64,000 nt of DNA from Aliiroseovarius pelagivivens (GCF_900302485.1 NZ_OMOI01000001.1:2108001-2172000), one strand, 5' to 3'; shown: positions 36,440 through 46,101, counted from the stretch's first letter. The notes: generated by a model from the letters alone, not told the origin. A program made the numbers and translations.

Positions 36440-36700
36440 TTATTCTTCGTCTACGCCGTGTTCACGGTCGAGTTTGTTCATGCGGAACGCGTAGTTGAAG
36501 ATCAAAATCAAGAAGACAATGATCGACCCCTGCTGAGCGAACCAGAAACCAAGATCGGTTCCGCCAACGGCGATGCCAGACAGCATCGGGCGCAGCAGAA
36601 TGCCGAATCCGAATGATACGATCGCCCAAATCACTAGGCTGATCTTAATGATGCGCAAGTTGGCGGACCAATATGCGTCGTTTTGTGAGTTGTCGGCCAT
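36440..36700 (-). CDS. DUF4212 small subunit of the sodium:solute symporter
   Basis: An 86-residue protein with two membrane helices (about 20-42 and 50-73) and the family's YWSANLRIIKISLVIWAIVS opening and FWFAQQGSIIVFLILIFNY second helix. Members of this family are encoded next to, or fused with, VC_2705-type symporters and are considered a small transporter subunit. Its ribosome site is GAGGGAGGAGG. The gap to the symporter gene is 15 bases. Confidence 0.9.
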   Translation of the reverse strand: MADNSQNDAYWSANLRIIKISLVIWAIVSFGFGILLRPMLSGIAVGGTDLGFWFAQQGSIIVFLILIFNYAFRMNKLDREHGVDEE

Positions 36701-36763
36701 GAAGCCTCCTCCCTCTGAAGTTCCTCCAACGGGGGCGCTTATGCGGCCCCGCCCTTCCCTTTC

Positions 36764-37450
36764 TTATGCGACCGCTTCCTGAACGATCTCATTAAGGTCA
36801 CCTGCAATGGTATCGATAGCCTTCATGGCATCGACCTTCTGCAAGCTGCCCTTGCCCCCGTAGTAGGCAATGAGCGGTGCCGTTTGTGCGTGGTAGGCCA
36901 CAAGGCGGCTTCCCACAGTTTCGGCGTTATCGTCGGCCCGGCGTTTCATGTCCGTGCCGCCGCATTTGTCGCAGACGCCGTCTTTGGCGGGCTGCTTAAA
37001 CTCGTCGTGGTAACCTTCACCGCAACCGCCACAGGTGTAACGGCCCGAGATGCGGGTCACCATTGCAGCGTCATCGACCTCGAGGCTGATGGCTGCGTTG
37101 ATTTTCTGTCCGCTTTCCGCCAGCAGGGCGTCGAGCGCCTCGGCCTGAACGGTGGTGCGGGGGAAACCGTCAAGAATTACGCCCTTGGCGCAATCGGCAT
37201 CTGCCAGACGGTCACGCAGGATGTTGATCACGATCTCGTCCGAGACCAGTTCACCTGCTTCCATAACGGCTTTTGCAGCAAGGCCGGCTTCGGTCCCTGC
37301 TGCTACGGCTGCGCGTAAAAGATCTCCGGTCGAAAGCTGAACAAGTCCGAACTTGTCTTCCAGCATCCGGGCCTGAGTGCCCTTCCCGGCGCCCGGAGGG
37401 CCGAGAAGGATCAGAACGGGCGCGGCGGTTGTCGTTGCGCCGTCCATCAT
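36764..37450 (-). CDS. adk: adenylate kinase with zinc-finger LID
   Basis: A 228-residue adenylate kinase: P-loop [11 protein letters not shown]-binding [14 protein letters not shown], and the LID domain with [14 protein letters not shown]. The LID carries a four-cysteine zinc site (YTCGGC...VCDKCGG), a form common in Gram-positive bacteria. The start ATG overlaps the acs stop codon (ATGA), so the two are translationally coupled. This makes metabolic sense: acetyl-CoA synthetase releases AMP, and adenylate kinase returns it to ADP with ATP. Confidence 0.92.
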   Translation of the reverse strand: MMDGATTTAAPVLILLGPPGAGKGTQARMLEDKFGLVQLSTGDLLRAAVAAGTEAGLAAKAVMEAGELVSDEIVINILRDRLADADCAKGVILDGFPRTTVQAEALDALLAESGQKINAAISLEVDDAAMVTRISGRYTCGGCGEGYHDEFKQPAKDGVCDKCGGTDMKRRADDNAETVGSRLVAYHAQTAPLIAYYGGKGSLQKVDAMKAIDTIAGDLNEIVQEAVA

Positions 37451-39417
37451 GCGTTACCTTTGGTCATGCGGTTGTCGATCAGATCGTCAACGACCGAAGG
37501 ATCAGCCAGTGTCGAAGTATCGCCCAGCGCGCCGAAATCGTCTTCGGCAATTTTGCGCAGGATACGGCGCATGATTTTGCCTGAACGTGTTTTCGGCAGA
37601 CCCGGCGCCCACTGAATGTGGTCGGGGCTTGCGATCGGGCCAATCTCTTGACGAACCCAATTGCGCAGCTCGACCTTCAGCTCGTCGGTATATTCTTCGC
37701 CGTCCATCAGAGTGACGTAGCAATAGATGCCTTGCCCCTTGATGTCGTGCGGGAAGCCAACAACGGCAGCCTCGGAGACCTTGGCGTGAGCGACCAGAGC
37801 GCTTTCCACCTCGGCGGTGCCCATACGGTGACCCGATACGTTGATCACGTCGTCCACACGGCCGGTGATCCAGTAGTAGCCATCCGCGTCACGGCGGCAG
37901 CCGTCACCGGTGAAGTAGTAGCCTTTGTAGTCGGCAAAATAGGTCGCTACGAAACGCTCGTGATCGCCATAGACGGTGCGCATCTGGCCGGGCCAGCTGT
38001 CTTTCATGCAAAGAACGCCTTCGGCTTCGGTCTCGTGGATTTCTTCGCCGGTGGTCGGCTCGAGGATCACAGGCTGCACACCGAAGAACGGAGTGGTAGC
38101 CGAACCGGGTTTGGTCGCAGTCGCGCCGGGCAGCGGGGTCAACAGGTGACCACCAGTCTCGGTCTGCCACCAGGTATCCACGATCGGGCATTTACCTTTT
38201 CCGATAACGTCGTTGTACCAGTTCCAGGCTTCCGGGTTGATCGGTTCGCCCACGGTACCCAGTACTTTCAGGTCCGAAAGGTCATAGTTTTCAACGAATT
38301 CGTTACCGCGTGCCATCAGGGCACGGATCGCGGTCGGAGCAGTATAGAACTGGTTCACCTTGTGCTTTTCGCACACGGCCCAGAAACGGCCTGCATCCGG
38401 ATAGGTCGGCACACCTTCGAACATCACTGTGGTCGCACCATTGGCCAGCGGACCATAGACGATATAGCTGTGGCCAGTGACCCAGCCCACGTCAGCGGTA
38501 CACCAATAGATGTCACCTTCGTGATAATCGAACACGTATTCTTGGGTCATTGCTGCCCAAAGCAGGTAGCCGCCGCTGCAGTGCTCAACACCTTTCGGCT
38601 GGCCGGTCGACCCCGAGGTATAAAGGATGAACAGCGGATCTTCCGAGTTCATGACCTCAGGTGCGCAATCAGCAGAGGCATCAGCCATCAGCGCGGCATA
38701 GGAATGGTCACGACCATCCACCATCGGCACGTCGCCACCGGTACGCTCGACCACCAGAACCGGGGTCGATCCCAGATCACCGTGAGCCAAAGCGGCATCA
38801 ACGTTGGTTTTCAGCGGGGTGTTACGTCCACCGCGGGGGGCTTCGTCTGCAGTAATCACCAGCGATGCGCCACAGCCTTCAACACGTGCGGCCAAAGCCT
38901 CGGGCGAGAAGCCAGCAAAGACGATCGAGTGGATGGCACCAATGCGGGCACAAGCCAGCATCGAATAAGCTGCTTCCGGGATCATCGGAAGATAAAGAAC
39001 GACGCGGTCGCCTTTCTTGACGCCCATGCCCTTCATCACGTTGGCAAGCTTCGACACCTGCTGGTGGAGCTCGTTATACGTGATCTTCTTATCGAGGTTC
39101 GGATCGTCCGATTCCCAGATGATTGCGACCTGGTCACCACGGGTCTCGAGGTGGCGGTCGATACAGTTGGCCGAGACGTTCAATTCGCCATCTTCGAACC
39201 ATTTGATCGACACATCGGGGTGCGCAAAAGTTGTGTTCTTGATTTTGGTCGGCGTCTTTGTCCAAGACAGACGCGTCATTTGCTCGGCCCAGAATGCTTC
39301 AGGGTCATTTACGGATGCGGCATACATCTCTTGATATTTTGCAGCATCGATATGTGCATTCGAGACAAACTCCTCAGACGGAGCATAGGTCTTATCAGCC
39401 GTAGCTTGCGACGACAT
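37447..39417 (-). CDS. acsA: acetyl-CoA synthetase (AMP-forming)
   Basis: A 656-residue Acs of full family length. Key features are the P-loop-like [11 protein letters not shown], the acyl-adenylate motif [33 protein letters not shown], and the C-terminal RSGKIMRR with the lysine that is reversibly acetylated in homologues. It activates acetate to acetyl-CoA with ATP, giving AMP and PPi. GGGAGGA precedes the ATG. It is first in a run with adk, DUF4212, the symporter and probably the DUF294 and exonuclease genes: an uptake-and-activation locus. Confidence 0.96.
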   Translation of the reverse strand: MSSQATADKTYAPSEEFVSNAHIDAAKYQEMYAASVNDPEAFWAEQMTRLSWTKTPTKIKNTTFAHPDVSIKWFEDGELNVSANCIDRHLETRGDQVAIIWESDDPNLDKKITYNELHQQVSKLANVMKGMGVKKGDRVVLYLPMIPEAAYSMLACARIGAIHSIVFAGFSPEALAARVEGCGASLVITADEAPRGGRNTPLKTNVDAALAHGDLGSTPVLVVERTGGDVPMVDGRDHSYAALMADASADCAPEVMNSEDPLFILYTSGSTGQPKGVEHCSGGYLLWAAMTQEYVFDYHEGDIYWCTADVGWVTGHSYIVYGPLANGATTVMFEGVPTYPDAGRFWAVCEKHKVNQFYTAPTAIRALMARGNEFVENYDLSDLKVLGTVGEPINPEAWNWYNDVIGKGKCPIVDTWWQTETGGHLLTPLPGATATKPGSATTPFFGVQPVILEPTTGEEIHETEAEGVLCMKDSWPGQMRTVYGDHERFVATYFADYKGYYFTGDGCRRDADGYYWITGRVDDVINVSGHRMGTAEVESALVAHAKVSEAAVVGFPHDIKGQGIYCYVTLMDGEEYTDELKVELRNWVRQEIGPIASPDHIQWAPGLPKTRSGKIMRRILRKIAEDDFGALGDTSTLADPSVVDDLIDNRMTKGNA

Positions 39418-39821
39418 TCAGGTTCCTCCCAGATATTCCTCCAAACGCGACCGGAGCGCGCGGGCTGGGAAATCACCAAATAGGATTATTCCCAAACTTG
39501 CCTTGAAAACTGGAGGATTAATCACATCTAAACAACAGATTTTGTGTAAATTTGTTTAACTGACGCGATGTAAACTGTTATTTTGTACTTATTCACCACA
39601 TCAAGTACTTATAATTACTAACTATTTTTGTAAATACCCTTGGTCAAAAATGTAAAATCTTGACAGTTTCACCTGTTCGTGCGGACCTTCCCCAACGCAT
39701 CATTTTTAAGCGTTAAGGGTGAAAACAACACATCAATGCGGAACTATTGGATGTGAAATGATCCTCAAACGATTCACCCCGCGCTTGACAGGCTGCGGTG
39801 GCGCAAGGCACATCCCAGATC
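39418..39821. promoter_or_regulatory. A/T-rich intergenic region upstream of acsA with repeated motifs
   Basis: This 400-base gap between divergent genes is visibly richer in A and T than the window at large and holds no convincing gene. GTACTTAT occurs twice (39585-39592 and 39605-39612), 20 bases apart, two helical turns. TGTAAA occurs four times (39545, 39569, 39629, 39651). TTGACA at 39660 lacks a good -10 partner. These repeats are candidate operators for acs control; no binding protein can be named. Confidence 0.4.
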
Positions 39822-40502
39822 ATGCAAAGCCCATTCCAAGACCTTCTGTCCCGACGCCATTCGGTACGTGCCTTCACCAAAGATCCGGTACCCAGAACCG
39901 ATCTGGAACAGATCTGTCAGGCGGCACGAAAAGCGCCCAGCGGGGCCAATTTGCAGCCCGGCAAGTTCCACGTTCTAACAGGCCCGGCGCTGGACGAGCT
40001 GACAGGCGCCTTACACGACGCGTTAGATCGCAACGAACAGCCTGTCAGCGAGTATTCCTATTTCCCAATCCCGATGCCGGCTGACCTGAAAGCCCGGCAG
40101 CGTGCGGCCGGATACGCGCTTTATCAGGCGCTGGAGATTGCAAAGCGCGACGTAGCAGGGCGACGGGCGCAATTTGCGCGCAACTATGCCTTCTTTGACG
40201 CACCCGTGGGCGTGGTGGCGACCATTGACCGACGCATGGGCAAGGGGTGCTTCATGGATTTGGGCATGTCGCTGATGACGCTTTTGCTGGCGGCCGAGGA
40301 TCTGGGCTATGGCGCGACGGGGATTGGGGCGTTGGCCAACTATGCCCATGTGGTGCATGACCATATGAAACTGCCCGAAGACGAGTTGGTCGTTTGTGGC
40401 ATTGCCATCGGCAAAAAGGACGAGGCCGCGCCTGTGAACCAGTTCCGCACCGAACGCGATGCTTTGGACGTGTTCACCAGTTTTCACGGCTTTGACGATT
40501 AA
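39822..40502 (+). CDS. nitroreductase family FMN-dependent oxidoreductase
   Basis: A 226-residue nitroreductase-fold protein. The FMN-binding RRHSVRAFTKDPVPRTDLEQI opening, ARKAPSGANLQPGKFHV and the C-terminal GIAIGKKDEAAPVNQF are typical. These enzymes use NAD(P)H and FMN to reduce nitro compounds, quinones or enones. The ATG at 39822 is chosen because family homology starts there; a GTG at 39798 would add eight residues. It is convergent with the thiolase-like gene and overlaps its end by 4 bases. Confidence 0.85.
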   Translation: MQSPFQDLLSRRHSVRAFTKDPVPRTDLEQICQAARKAPSGANLQPGKFHVLTGPALDELTGALHDALDRNEQPVSEYSYFPIPMPADLKARQRAAGYALYQALEIAKRDVAGRRAQFARNYAFFDAPVGVVATIDRRMGKGCFMDLGMSLMTLLLAAEDLGYGATGIGALANYAHVVHDHMKLPEDELVVCGIAIGKKDEAAPVNQFRTERDALDVFTSFHGFDD

Positions 40503-41602
40503 ACGGCAGAAAGAACCAACGCGCTGCCCAATCCGCCCGCTGCTGCTATCGCGGCCACGCCAGCCCCACCCTTTTGTACAAGCTGATGATAAAGCCCGAC
40601 CGCTACGATCGCACCGGATGCGCCAATTGGGTGCCCACGAGCCAAAGCGCCTCCATTCGGGTTCACAATATCTCGCGGCAGATCCGCACCCTCCTGACAG
40701 GCAATGGCCTGAACGGCGAACGCCTCCATGACTTCGGCGACGGTCAGACTGTCAACCGTCCGCCCTGCGCGGTCCAATGCGGCCTTGATCGCGACCACCG
40801 GGGCGATGCCAGGCAGATCGGGTGCTCCGCCAAGGCTTGATCCAGCCTCGATCCGGATTTTCGGCGCTGAAAGCGTCCGCGCCACGCGATCCGACACGAC
40901 AAGCACGAACGCCGCACCATCTGCGGCGACAGCCATGTTGGCGGCAGTCACGCTGCCCGCCACCACCGGCGCGCGTGCGCAAAGGCGCGCGTTCAAGTTG
41001 CGGGTGAAGGCGTCTCTGTCCTGCCCCTCTAGCGTGACGATCTGCCCCGAGAGGTCCGCCTGCAAAGCTGCTTGATGACTTGCGACGGCCCACTCATCCT
41101 GCGCCTGTCGCGTGATCCCCAATGTCTGCGCCAACGCTTCGGCGGCTTCGGCCATGTCCGGATCACGGCCCGGCCACGGGGTGAACTGCGCTTGGTCATA
41201 GGGTTCCGGCGCACGTCCATCCGCGAAGGTTCGGTATCGCAAGGGCCTGCGCGAGTAGCTCTCGGCCCCGCCCGCGATCACCACATCATGCTGGCCAGAC
41301 AATACCATAGACTGCGCCAGCATCACTGCATCAAGCCCGCCGCAGCATTGGCGATCTATGCTCAGGCCCCCGACGGTTTCCGGCAGGCCCGCAGCCAGTG
41401 CAGCCACCCGCGCCGGATTGCCGCCTGCGCCCAGTGCGTTTGCAAGGATCAGCTCGCCGACCTGATCGGTAGTCATGCCGGCGCTGTCCAGAAGCGCACG
41501 AATGACCGGAGCGGCAAGGTCATGGATGTCCAGCGCAGCGAACGCCCCACCATGCGGGATAACCGGGCTGCGTTTTGCGCCAACGATCCAAGCGTTATTC
41601 AT
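40499..41602 (-). CDS. thiolase-like protein lacking the second catalytic cysteine
   Basis: A 367-residue member of the thiolase fold, somewhat shorter than acetoacetyl-CoA thiolases. The nucleophilic cysteine (Cys86 in DRQCCGGLDA), the NEAFA-like VMEAFAVQA and the GGALARGHPIGASGA motif with His324 are present. At the C-terminus the usual C-x-GGG-x-G motif reads AIAAAGGLGSA, so the second catalytic cysteine is replaced by Ala353. It overlaps the upstream AMP-ligase gene by 8 bases. A condensing or transacylating role with that ligase is more likely than ordinary thiolysis. Confidence 0.82.
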   Translation of the reverse strand: MNNAWIVGAKRSPVIPHGGAFAALDIHDLAAPVIRALLDSAGMTTDQVGELILANALGAGGNPARVAALAAGLPETVGGLSIDRQCCGGLDAVMLAQSMVLSGQHDVVIAGGAESYSRRPLRYRTFADGRAPEPYDQAQFTPWPGRDPDMAEAAEALAQTLGITRQAQDEWAVASHQAALQADLSGQIVTLEGQDRDAFTRNLNARLCARAPVVAGSVTAANMAVAADGAAFVLVVSDRVARTLSAPKIRIEAGSSLGGAPDLPGIAPVVAIKAALDRAGRTVDSLTVAEVMEAFAVQAIACQEGADLPRDIVNPNGGALARGHPIGASGAIVAVGLYHQLVQKGGAGVAAIAAAGGLGSALVLSAV

Positions 41603-42797
41603 GTCCCGCTCCTACTATCTTCCCCAGACGCACAAGATCCGGCTTGCCTGCGGGCAACATCGGCAACTCTTGTATATATCTCACCTGACGCGGGACCGAA
41701 TGTGCGCCCAACTCATCGTGGCATAGCTTCAAGGCCGCGCGCGTCAGATCAGGCTGTGCAGCCCCTTCCACCACGGCGACAAGCACCTGCCCTCGTAGCG
41801 CGTCGTCCACCGGCACCACCACACAACGTGCGCGTGGCATTACACGGTGGAACACGGTCTCGATCACTTCCGGGAAGACATTTTGATCCGCCACTGTGAC
41901 CATGCGCGACTTGCGGCCCAGAAGATACAGAAAGCCGTTTGGGTCTAGGCGCGCCATCTCGCCAACAGTCAGGAAGCCGTCCTGCCATCTGGTATCGACG
42001 CTGTCGCCTTCCACATAGCCATCAAACAGATAGGGGCTTTTCACCCACAACTCTCCTGCCCCCTGCGCGACCGGTTGCCCATCGCTGTCTCGCAGATCAA
42101 TCTGCACGCCCGGATAGGCGCGACCGACCGAGCCGACCGGCGTACCTGTTGGGGCAATACTCATGAAACTGGTTTCTGACGCGCCGAAGAACTCGTGCAG
42201 TTCGGCATTGGGAAACAGACAGGCGAGCGCTGTTGCCGTATCTTGGTCCAGTTTTCCACCACCAGAAAAGACCTGCCGCATATCTGGCAGAGGGCTGGTG
42301 TCCGCTTTCAAAAGCAGGCGCAACTGCGCCGGTGTGGCATAGAGCACGTGTACCTTGTCACGCTTAAGTCCCAGCAGCTGGGTACGGGGCGACAGGCCCG
42401 CGAGCACGGATAGATCCGCCCCCAGATGAAACGCCTCGATGATGGCAAACAGCACCAAGGAATGCCCGGGATCGCCAAGCACGGCATAGGGTGTGTCTGC
42501 CCCGGCACCAAACTGGCGGCGGGTGATTTCAAAACTGGCGATCCAGCTTTCTGGGCGACGCTGGATGGTCTTTGGGGCACCGCTGGATCCAGAGCTTTGG
42601 CATTGCAGCACCTGCTGCCCATCATCGGCCTGCCAGACCTCGATCGGATCGCCCGTCACTTGACGCGCACGGATACTAGCCCCGTCGCGCAATCCATTCG
42701 CTAAAAGCTGCACAGCGCGCGCCGCGCGTCGCGCCTGTTCGGGCGCGCCCTCATCCGGAAAGTGGACGGTGCTTTGCATGTCTTGCCGAAACCGCAT
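41595..42797 (-). CDS. compact acyl-CoA synthetase/AMP-dependent ligase
   Basis: A 400-residue adenylate-forming enzyme, shorter than usual at its N-terminal domain. The P-loop-like motif is SSGSSGAPKT, the adenylate motif HEFFGASETSF, the hinge LYLLGRKSRMV, and the C-terminal lysine lies in LPAGKPDLVRL. It probably activates a carboxylic acid as the acyl-AMP and then the CoA ester. The start (MRFRQDMQS) is not fixed by a strong ribosome site; MQS at 42779 is possible. It is co-transcribed and overlapping with the thiolase-like gene. Confidence 0.82.
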   Translation of the reverse strand: MRFRQDMQSTVHFPDEGAPEQARRAARAVQLLANGLRDGASIRARQVTGDPIEVWQADDGQQVLQCQSSGSSGAPKTIQRRPESWIASFEITRRQFGAGADTPYAVLGDPGHSLVLFAIIEAFHLGADLSVLAGLSPRTQLLGLKRDKVHVLYATPAQLRLLLKADTSPLPDMRQVFSGGGKLDQDTATALACLFPNAELHEFFGASETSFMSIAPTGTPVGSVGRAYPGVQIDLRDSDGQPVAQGAGELWVKSPYLFDGYVEGDSVDTRWQDGFLTVGEMARLDPNGFLYLLGRKSRMVTVADQNVFPEVIETVFHRVMPRARCVVVPVDDALRGQVLVAVVEGAAQPDLTRAALKLCHDELGAHSVPRQVRYIQELPMLPAGKPDLVRLGKIVGAGHE

Positions 42798-42873
42798 GGC
42801 GTCTTGCTGCCCTTTTCTTGGCGATAGCCTGCGCCCTTTGTAGAAGCCCACCCCGCCAAGGGAAAGCCCAACA

Positions 42874-42907
42874 GAAAACGGGCGCGATCTGCACCGCGCC
42901 CGTTTCG
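42874..42907 (-). terminator. rho-independent terminator of the TRAP-uspA operon
   Basis: An 11-bp perfect stem (AAACGGGCGCG / CGCGCCCGTTT) with an 8-base loop is followed on the minus strand by a T-rich tail (TTTTCTGTT). It ends the transcript running from the TAXI binding-protein gene to uspA. Confidence 0.85.
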
Positions 42908-42928
42908 ATGTCGTTCCAATCAGTGGCG

Positions 42929-43363
42929 TCAGCCGCGCACCACATAGACCGAACAGGTCGAGTGGCGCACCACCCGCGCAGCGTTCGGCCCCAAAAGATA
43001 GTCTTTCAGGTCAGGCCGGTGCGCCCCAAGAACAATCAGATCGGCTTTGCTAAGCTCGGCGGCGCGCAGCACCTCTTCATAGACCGAGCCGATCGCCACA
43101 ATGTGACGCACTTTGCTGTCGGCCTCTTCCCCCAAGGTTTTCAGGGTCATTGCCTTCAAAAGTTCACTGGCGTCGTTCTGTGCCGATTTGACGTGGTGGT
43201 CCTGAAAATACGCCCCGACCACCGACATGCCGAAATCTGGCACAACGGTAATCACGTCCAACTGCGCATCACGCATAGTTGCAAGCTCGGACGCGGTTTT
43301 CAGAACAGAGTTTTCAGCGTCAACGCGGTTGATATCGACTGCACAAAGGATGGTCTGGGTCAT
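42929..43363 (-). CDS. universal stress protein linked to a TRAP transporter
   Basis: A 144-residue UspA-domain protein (ILCAVDINRVDAEN start; LGAHRPDLKDYLLGPNAARVVRH near the end, the nucleotide-binding loop region). Its start overlaps the stop of the TRAP permease by 4 bases. UspA proteins encoded with TRAP transporters include TeaD of Halomonas, an ATP-binding protein that regulates ectoine uptake; a similar role is inferred here. The loop carries GPN where many ATP-binding Usps have G-S/T. Confidence 0.88.
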   Translation of the reverse strand: MTQTILCAVDINRVDAENSVLKTASELATMRDAQLDVITVVPDFGMSVVGAYFQDHHVKSAQNDASELLKAMTLKTLGEEADSKVRHIVAIGSVYEEVLRAAELSKADLIVLGAHRPDLKDYLLGPNAARVVRHSTCSVYVVRG

Positions 43364-45975
43364 GCCGCTTCTCCTTCCATCATCTCTTCTTCCTTGGCGC
43401 GACGCGATTGCAGGAAGGCCACGAGGCCCAGAAGCAATAGCGCCGGGATGAAGATCAGTTCTTTCGGCAATTGGTTCGAAGGCGCCTGTACCGACGAGAT
43501 CTGCACGGGATCATCCCCGTAGAAATCGAAGGTCGACAGCTGATCGGACAACGGCGTGCCGAACATCGGCTCGTCAATCCGCATCACATCACCTTCCGGC
43601 ATCAGCATGATCCCAGCTGCATCCAGTCGGGCCGCGCCTCCTTCGGCTTCGGGGACGTTCAGCACAACCGTCAGGTCCTTGACCTCGAGCGTGTCAAAGT
43701 CCGGCCCCGAAATCACCACGCGCAGCGGAGCACCGGGAACCGCTTCACCAATGGCTTGCTCGATCTGAGCAGGCGCGATCTGCGTAAACGGCGGTTGGAT
43801 CTGGTTCATAAAGAAGCCCGGACGGAACAGCGCAAAGGCCACGACCAGAAGGGCAACAGTTTCCCAGATGCGCGACTTCGTCAGGAAGAAACCCATGGTG
43901 CCCGCCGTAAAGACAAGGATACCGATGGTCGCCACCACGAAGACAATGACCCCTTGCGTGATCGTCACATCAATCAACAGAAGATCCGTGTTGAAGATGA
44001 AGACAAACGGCAAGGCAACGGTGCGCAGGCTATAGAAGAACGCGGTGAAACCGGTGCGGATGGCGTCGCCACCAGACACAGCCGCTGCCGCGAAACTTGC
44101 CAGCCCCACCGGGGGCGTCACATCCGCCATGATCCCGAAATAGAAGACGAAGAGGTGAACCGCGATCAGCGGCACAACAAGGCCGGACTGCGCGCCAAGT
44201 TCAACGACAACGCCCACCATCAGCGAGGACACAACGATATAGTTCGCCGTGGTCGGCAGGCCCATCCCAAGGATCAGCGATAGGATCGCCACAAAGATCA
44301 GCATCAGGATCAGGTTGCCGCCGGACAGGAACTCGACAAAGTCCGCCATCACCTGACCGATCCCGGTCAGCGATACGGTGCCCACGATGATGCCCGCGGT
44401 GGCCGTGGCCAGACCGATGCCGATCATGTTGCGCGACCCGTCGATCATACCTTCGATCAGGTCCATCAGACCATCGCGCAGACGGCCAACCGGGTTGGTT
44501 TCCCCCCGGAACAGCGCTTTCAGCGCCTTCTGGGTCAGAAGGATGCCGAACAGAAGGAACGTGGCCCAAAAAGCCGACAGGCCGGGTGATTTGCGCTCGA
44601 TCATCAGGAAGTAAACCAGCACGATGATCGGCAGCAGGTAGTACAGGCCCGACTTATAGATCTTGGCCACGTCAGGCAGTTCAACCACCTCTGCGTTCGG
44701 ATCATCGGGTTCCAGATCAGGTACCTGAGCTGCAATATAAATCAGGGCAATGTAGAGTGCGAACAGCAGCAGAGACAGGATCCAACCTGAACCCGAAGGG
44801 AACAGAGATGTGATCCATCCAACAGGATACTGAGTCGCATAACACAAGAGCGCAAAGCTTGCGAAGAACGCAAACATTCCACCAATGGTTTTGCCCATCG
44901 AGACAACTTTGTTACCAATGGTCGGCATCTTGGTTTTCACCGCTTCAAGATGCACGATATACACCAGCGCAATGTAAGAGATAATTGCAGGCAGGAACGC
45001 GTGGGTGATGACCTCGACGTACGAGATACCCACATACTCCACCATCAGGAACGCAGCGGCGCCCATAACAGGCGGCATGATCTGACCGTTCACAGACGAC
45101 GCAACTTCAACCGCGCCCGCTTTTTCGGCCGAGAAGCCAACACGCTTCATCAGAGGAATGGTGAAGGTACCAGTGGTCACAACATTGGCAATCGACGAGC
45201 CCGAGATCAGGCCAGTGGCCGCCGAGCCGACGACCGCAGCTTTTGCGGGGCCGCCACGCAGGTGACCAAGCGCGCCAAACGCCATCTTGATGAAGTAGTT
45301 GCCTGCGCCAGCGCGATCCAGAAGCGCGCCGAACAGAACAAACAGGAAGACAAACTTGGTGGACACGCCCAGCGCGATGCCGAACACACCCTCCGAGGTG
45401 ATCCACATGTGGCTCATCGCTTTACGAAGCGACGCACCTGCCCAGCGGATCTGGTCGGGGATCACTTCGGATGATCCGAAGAAGACGTAAAACAGAAAAA
45501 CGACCGCCAAGGCCACCATGACGGGGCCAAGGGTACGATAGGCTGCAATGAACAGGAAGGTCAGGCCCGCAAGCGCGAAATACGCGTCAGATTGGTCAGC
45601 CAGACCACCATTTGAAACGATCTTTTCGTAGAAGAAATAACCGTAGAGCGCCAAAAACGCCCCACCGACCCCAAGCACCCAGTCATACCACGGAATATAG
45701 TTGCGCGGGCTGGACTTGAACAATGGATAAGCCATCGCGGCCAGGAATATCGCAAAGGCCAGATGGAACTGGCGCGAGTTGTTAATCAGGTCTCCAGGCA
45801 GAACGTAAGGCGCAACCGGCGAGGCCAGAAGAACCTGAAAAATCGACCATATCAGGGCGACGGCGGCAATCATCAGCCCGACCGCGCCCTGCGGATTTCG
45901 CGCGCCGGTGTCACTGGCGGCGACGAGCTCTTGAAGCTCTTCTTCGCTAAGTGCGCGTTCCTCTTTCGTGGACAT
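43360..45975 (-). CDS. TRAP transporter fused 4TM/12TM permease (TAXI type)
   Basis: An 871-residue permease in which the small DctQ-like and large DctM-like subunits are fused, as is usual for TAXI systems. The first four helices (about 45-190) are followed by the DctM domain (AAVVGSAATGLISGSSIANVVTTG; AGAVEVASSVNGQIMPPVMGAAAFL) and a C-terminal extension with two more helices and a soluble domain (about 735-830). A GGGAGAG site supports the start at 45975, removing 17 residues of a longer frame. It uses a sodium gradient to import a substrate delivered by the TAXI binding protein. Confidence 0.92.
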   Translation of the reverse strand: MSTKEERALSEEELQELVAASDTGARNPQGAVGLMIAAVALIWSIFQVLLASPVAPYVLPGDLINNSRQFHLAFAIFLAAMAYPLFKSSPRNYIPWYDWVLGVGGAFLALYGYFFYEKIVSNGGLADQSDAYFALAGLTFLFIAAYRTLGPVMVALAVVFLFYVFFGSSEVIPDQIRWAGASLRKAMSHMWITSEGVFGIALGVSTKFVFLFVLFGALLDRAGAGNYFIKMAFGALGHLRGGPAKAAVVGSAATGLISGSSIANVVTTGTFTIPLMKRVGFSAEKAGAVEVASSVNGQIMPPVMGAAAFLMVEYVGISYVEVITHAFLPAIISYIALVYIVHLEAVKTKMPTIGNKVVSMGKTIGGMFAFFASFALLCYATQYPVGWITSLFPSGSGWILSLLLFALYIALIYIAAQVPDLEPDDPNAEVVELPDVAKIYKSGLYYLLPIIVLVYFLMIERKSPGLSAFWATFLLFGILLTQKALKALFRGETNPVGRLRDGLMDLIEGMIDGSRNMIGIGLATATAGIIVGTVSLTGIGQVMADFVEFLSGGNLILMLIFVAILSLILGMGLPTTANYIVVSSLMVGVVVELGAQSGLVVPLIAVHLFVFYFGIMADVTPPVGLASFAAAAVSGGDAIRTGFTAFFYSLRTVALPFVFIFNTDLLLIDVTITQGVIVFVVATIGILVFTAGTMGFFLTKSRIWETVALLVVAFALFRPGFFMNQIQPPFTQIAPAQIEQAIGEAVPGAPLRVVISGPDFDTLEVKDLTVVLNVPEAEGGAARLDAAGIMLMPEGDVMRIDEPMFGTPLSDQLSTFDFYGDDPVQISSVQAPSNQLPKELIFIPALLLLGLVAFLQSRRAKEEEMMEGEAA

Positions 45976-46049
45976 CTTGTCTCTCCCTCGGTCTCCAAGC
46001 GACCGCACTAGTGTACTTGAATACATGCCCGATCTTCTGCCGGGTCAAA

Positions 46050-46081
46050 TGATCGGGGGACGTAAGACCGCCCCCCGATCA
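46050..46081 (-). promoter_or_regulatory. intra-operon hairpin between TAXI binding-protein and permease genes
   Basis: A 10-bp perfect stem (TGATCGGGGG / CCCCCGATCA) with a 12-base loop lies directly after the binding-protein gene and lacks a long T-run. Such hairpins usually stabilise the upstream message or lower downstream transcription, so binding protein is made in excess of permease. Confidence 0.6.
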
Positions 46082-46101
46082 AAAGGCTTACTGGTTACAG
46101 A

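Noticed and set aside
37618..39483. A frame of over 600 codons antisense to acsA
   Set aside because: Same explanation: acsA on the other strand is certain and the antisense translation shows no family features.
39719..40084. A 121-codon frame before and within the nitroreductase gene
   Set aside because: It overlaps the nitroreductase in another frame, is unlike any family I recognise and has no ribosome site.
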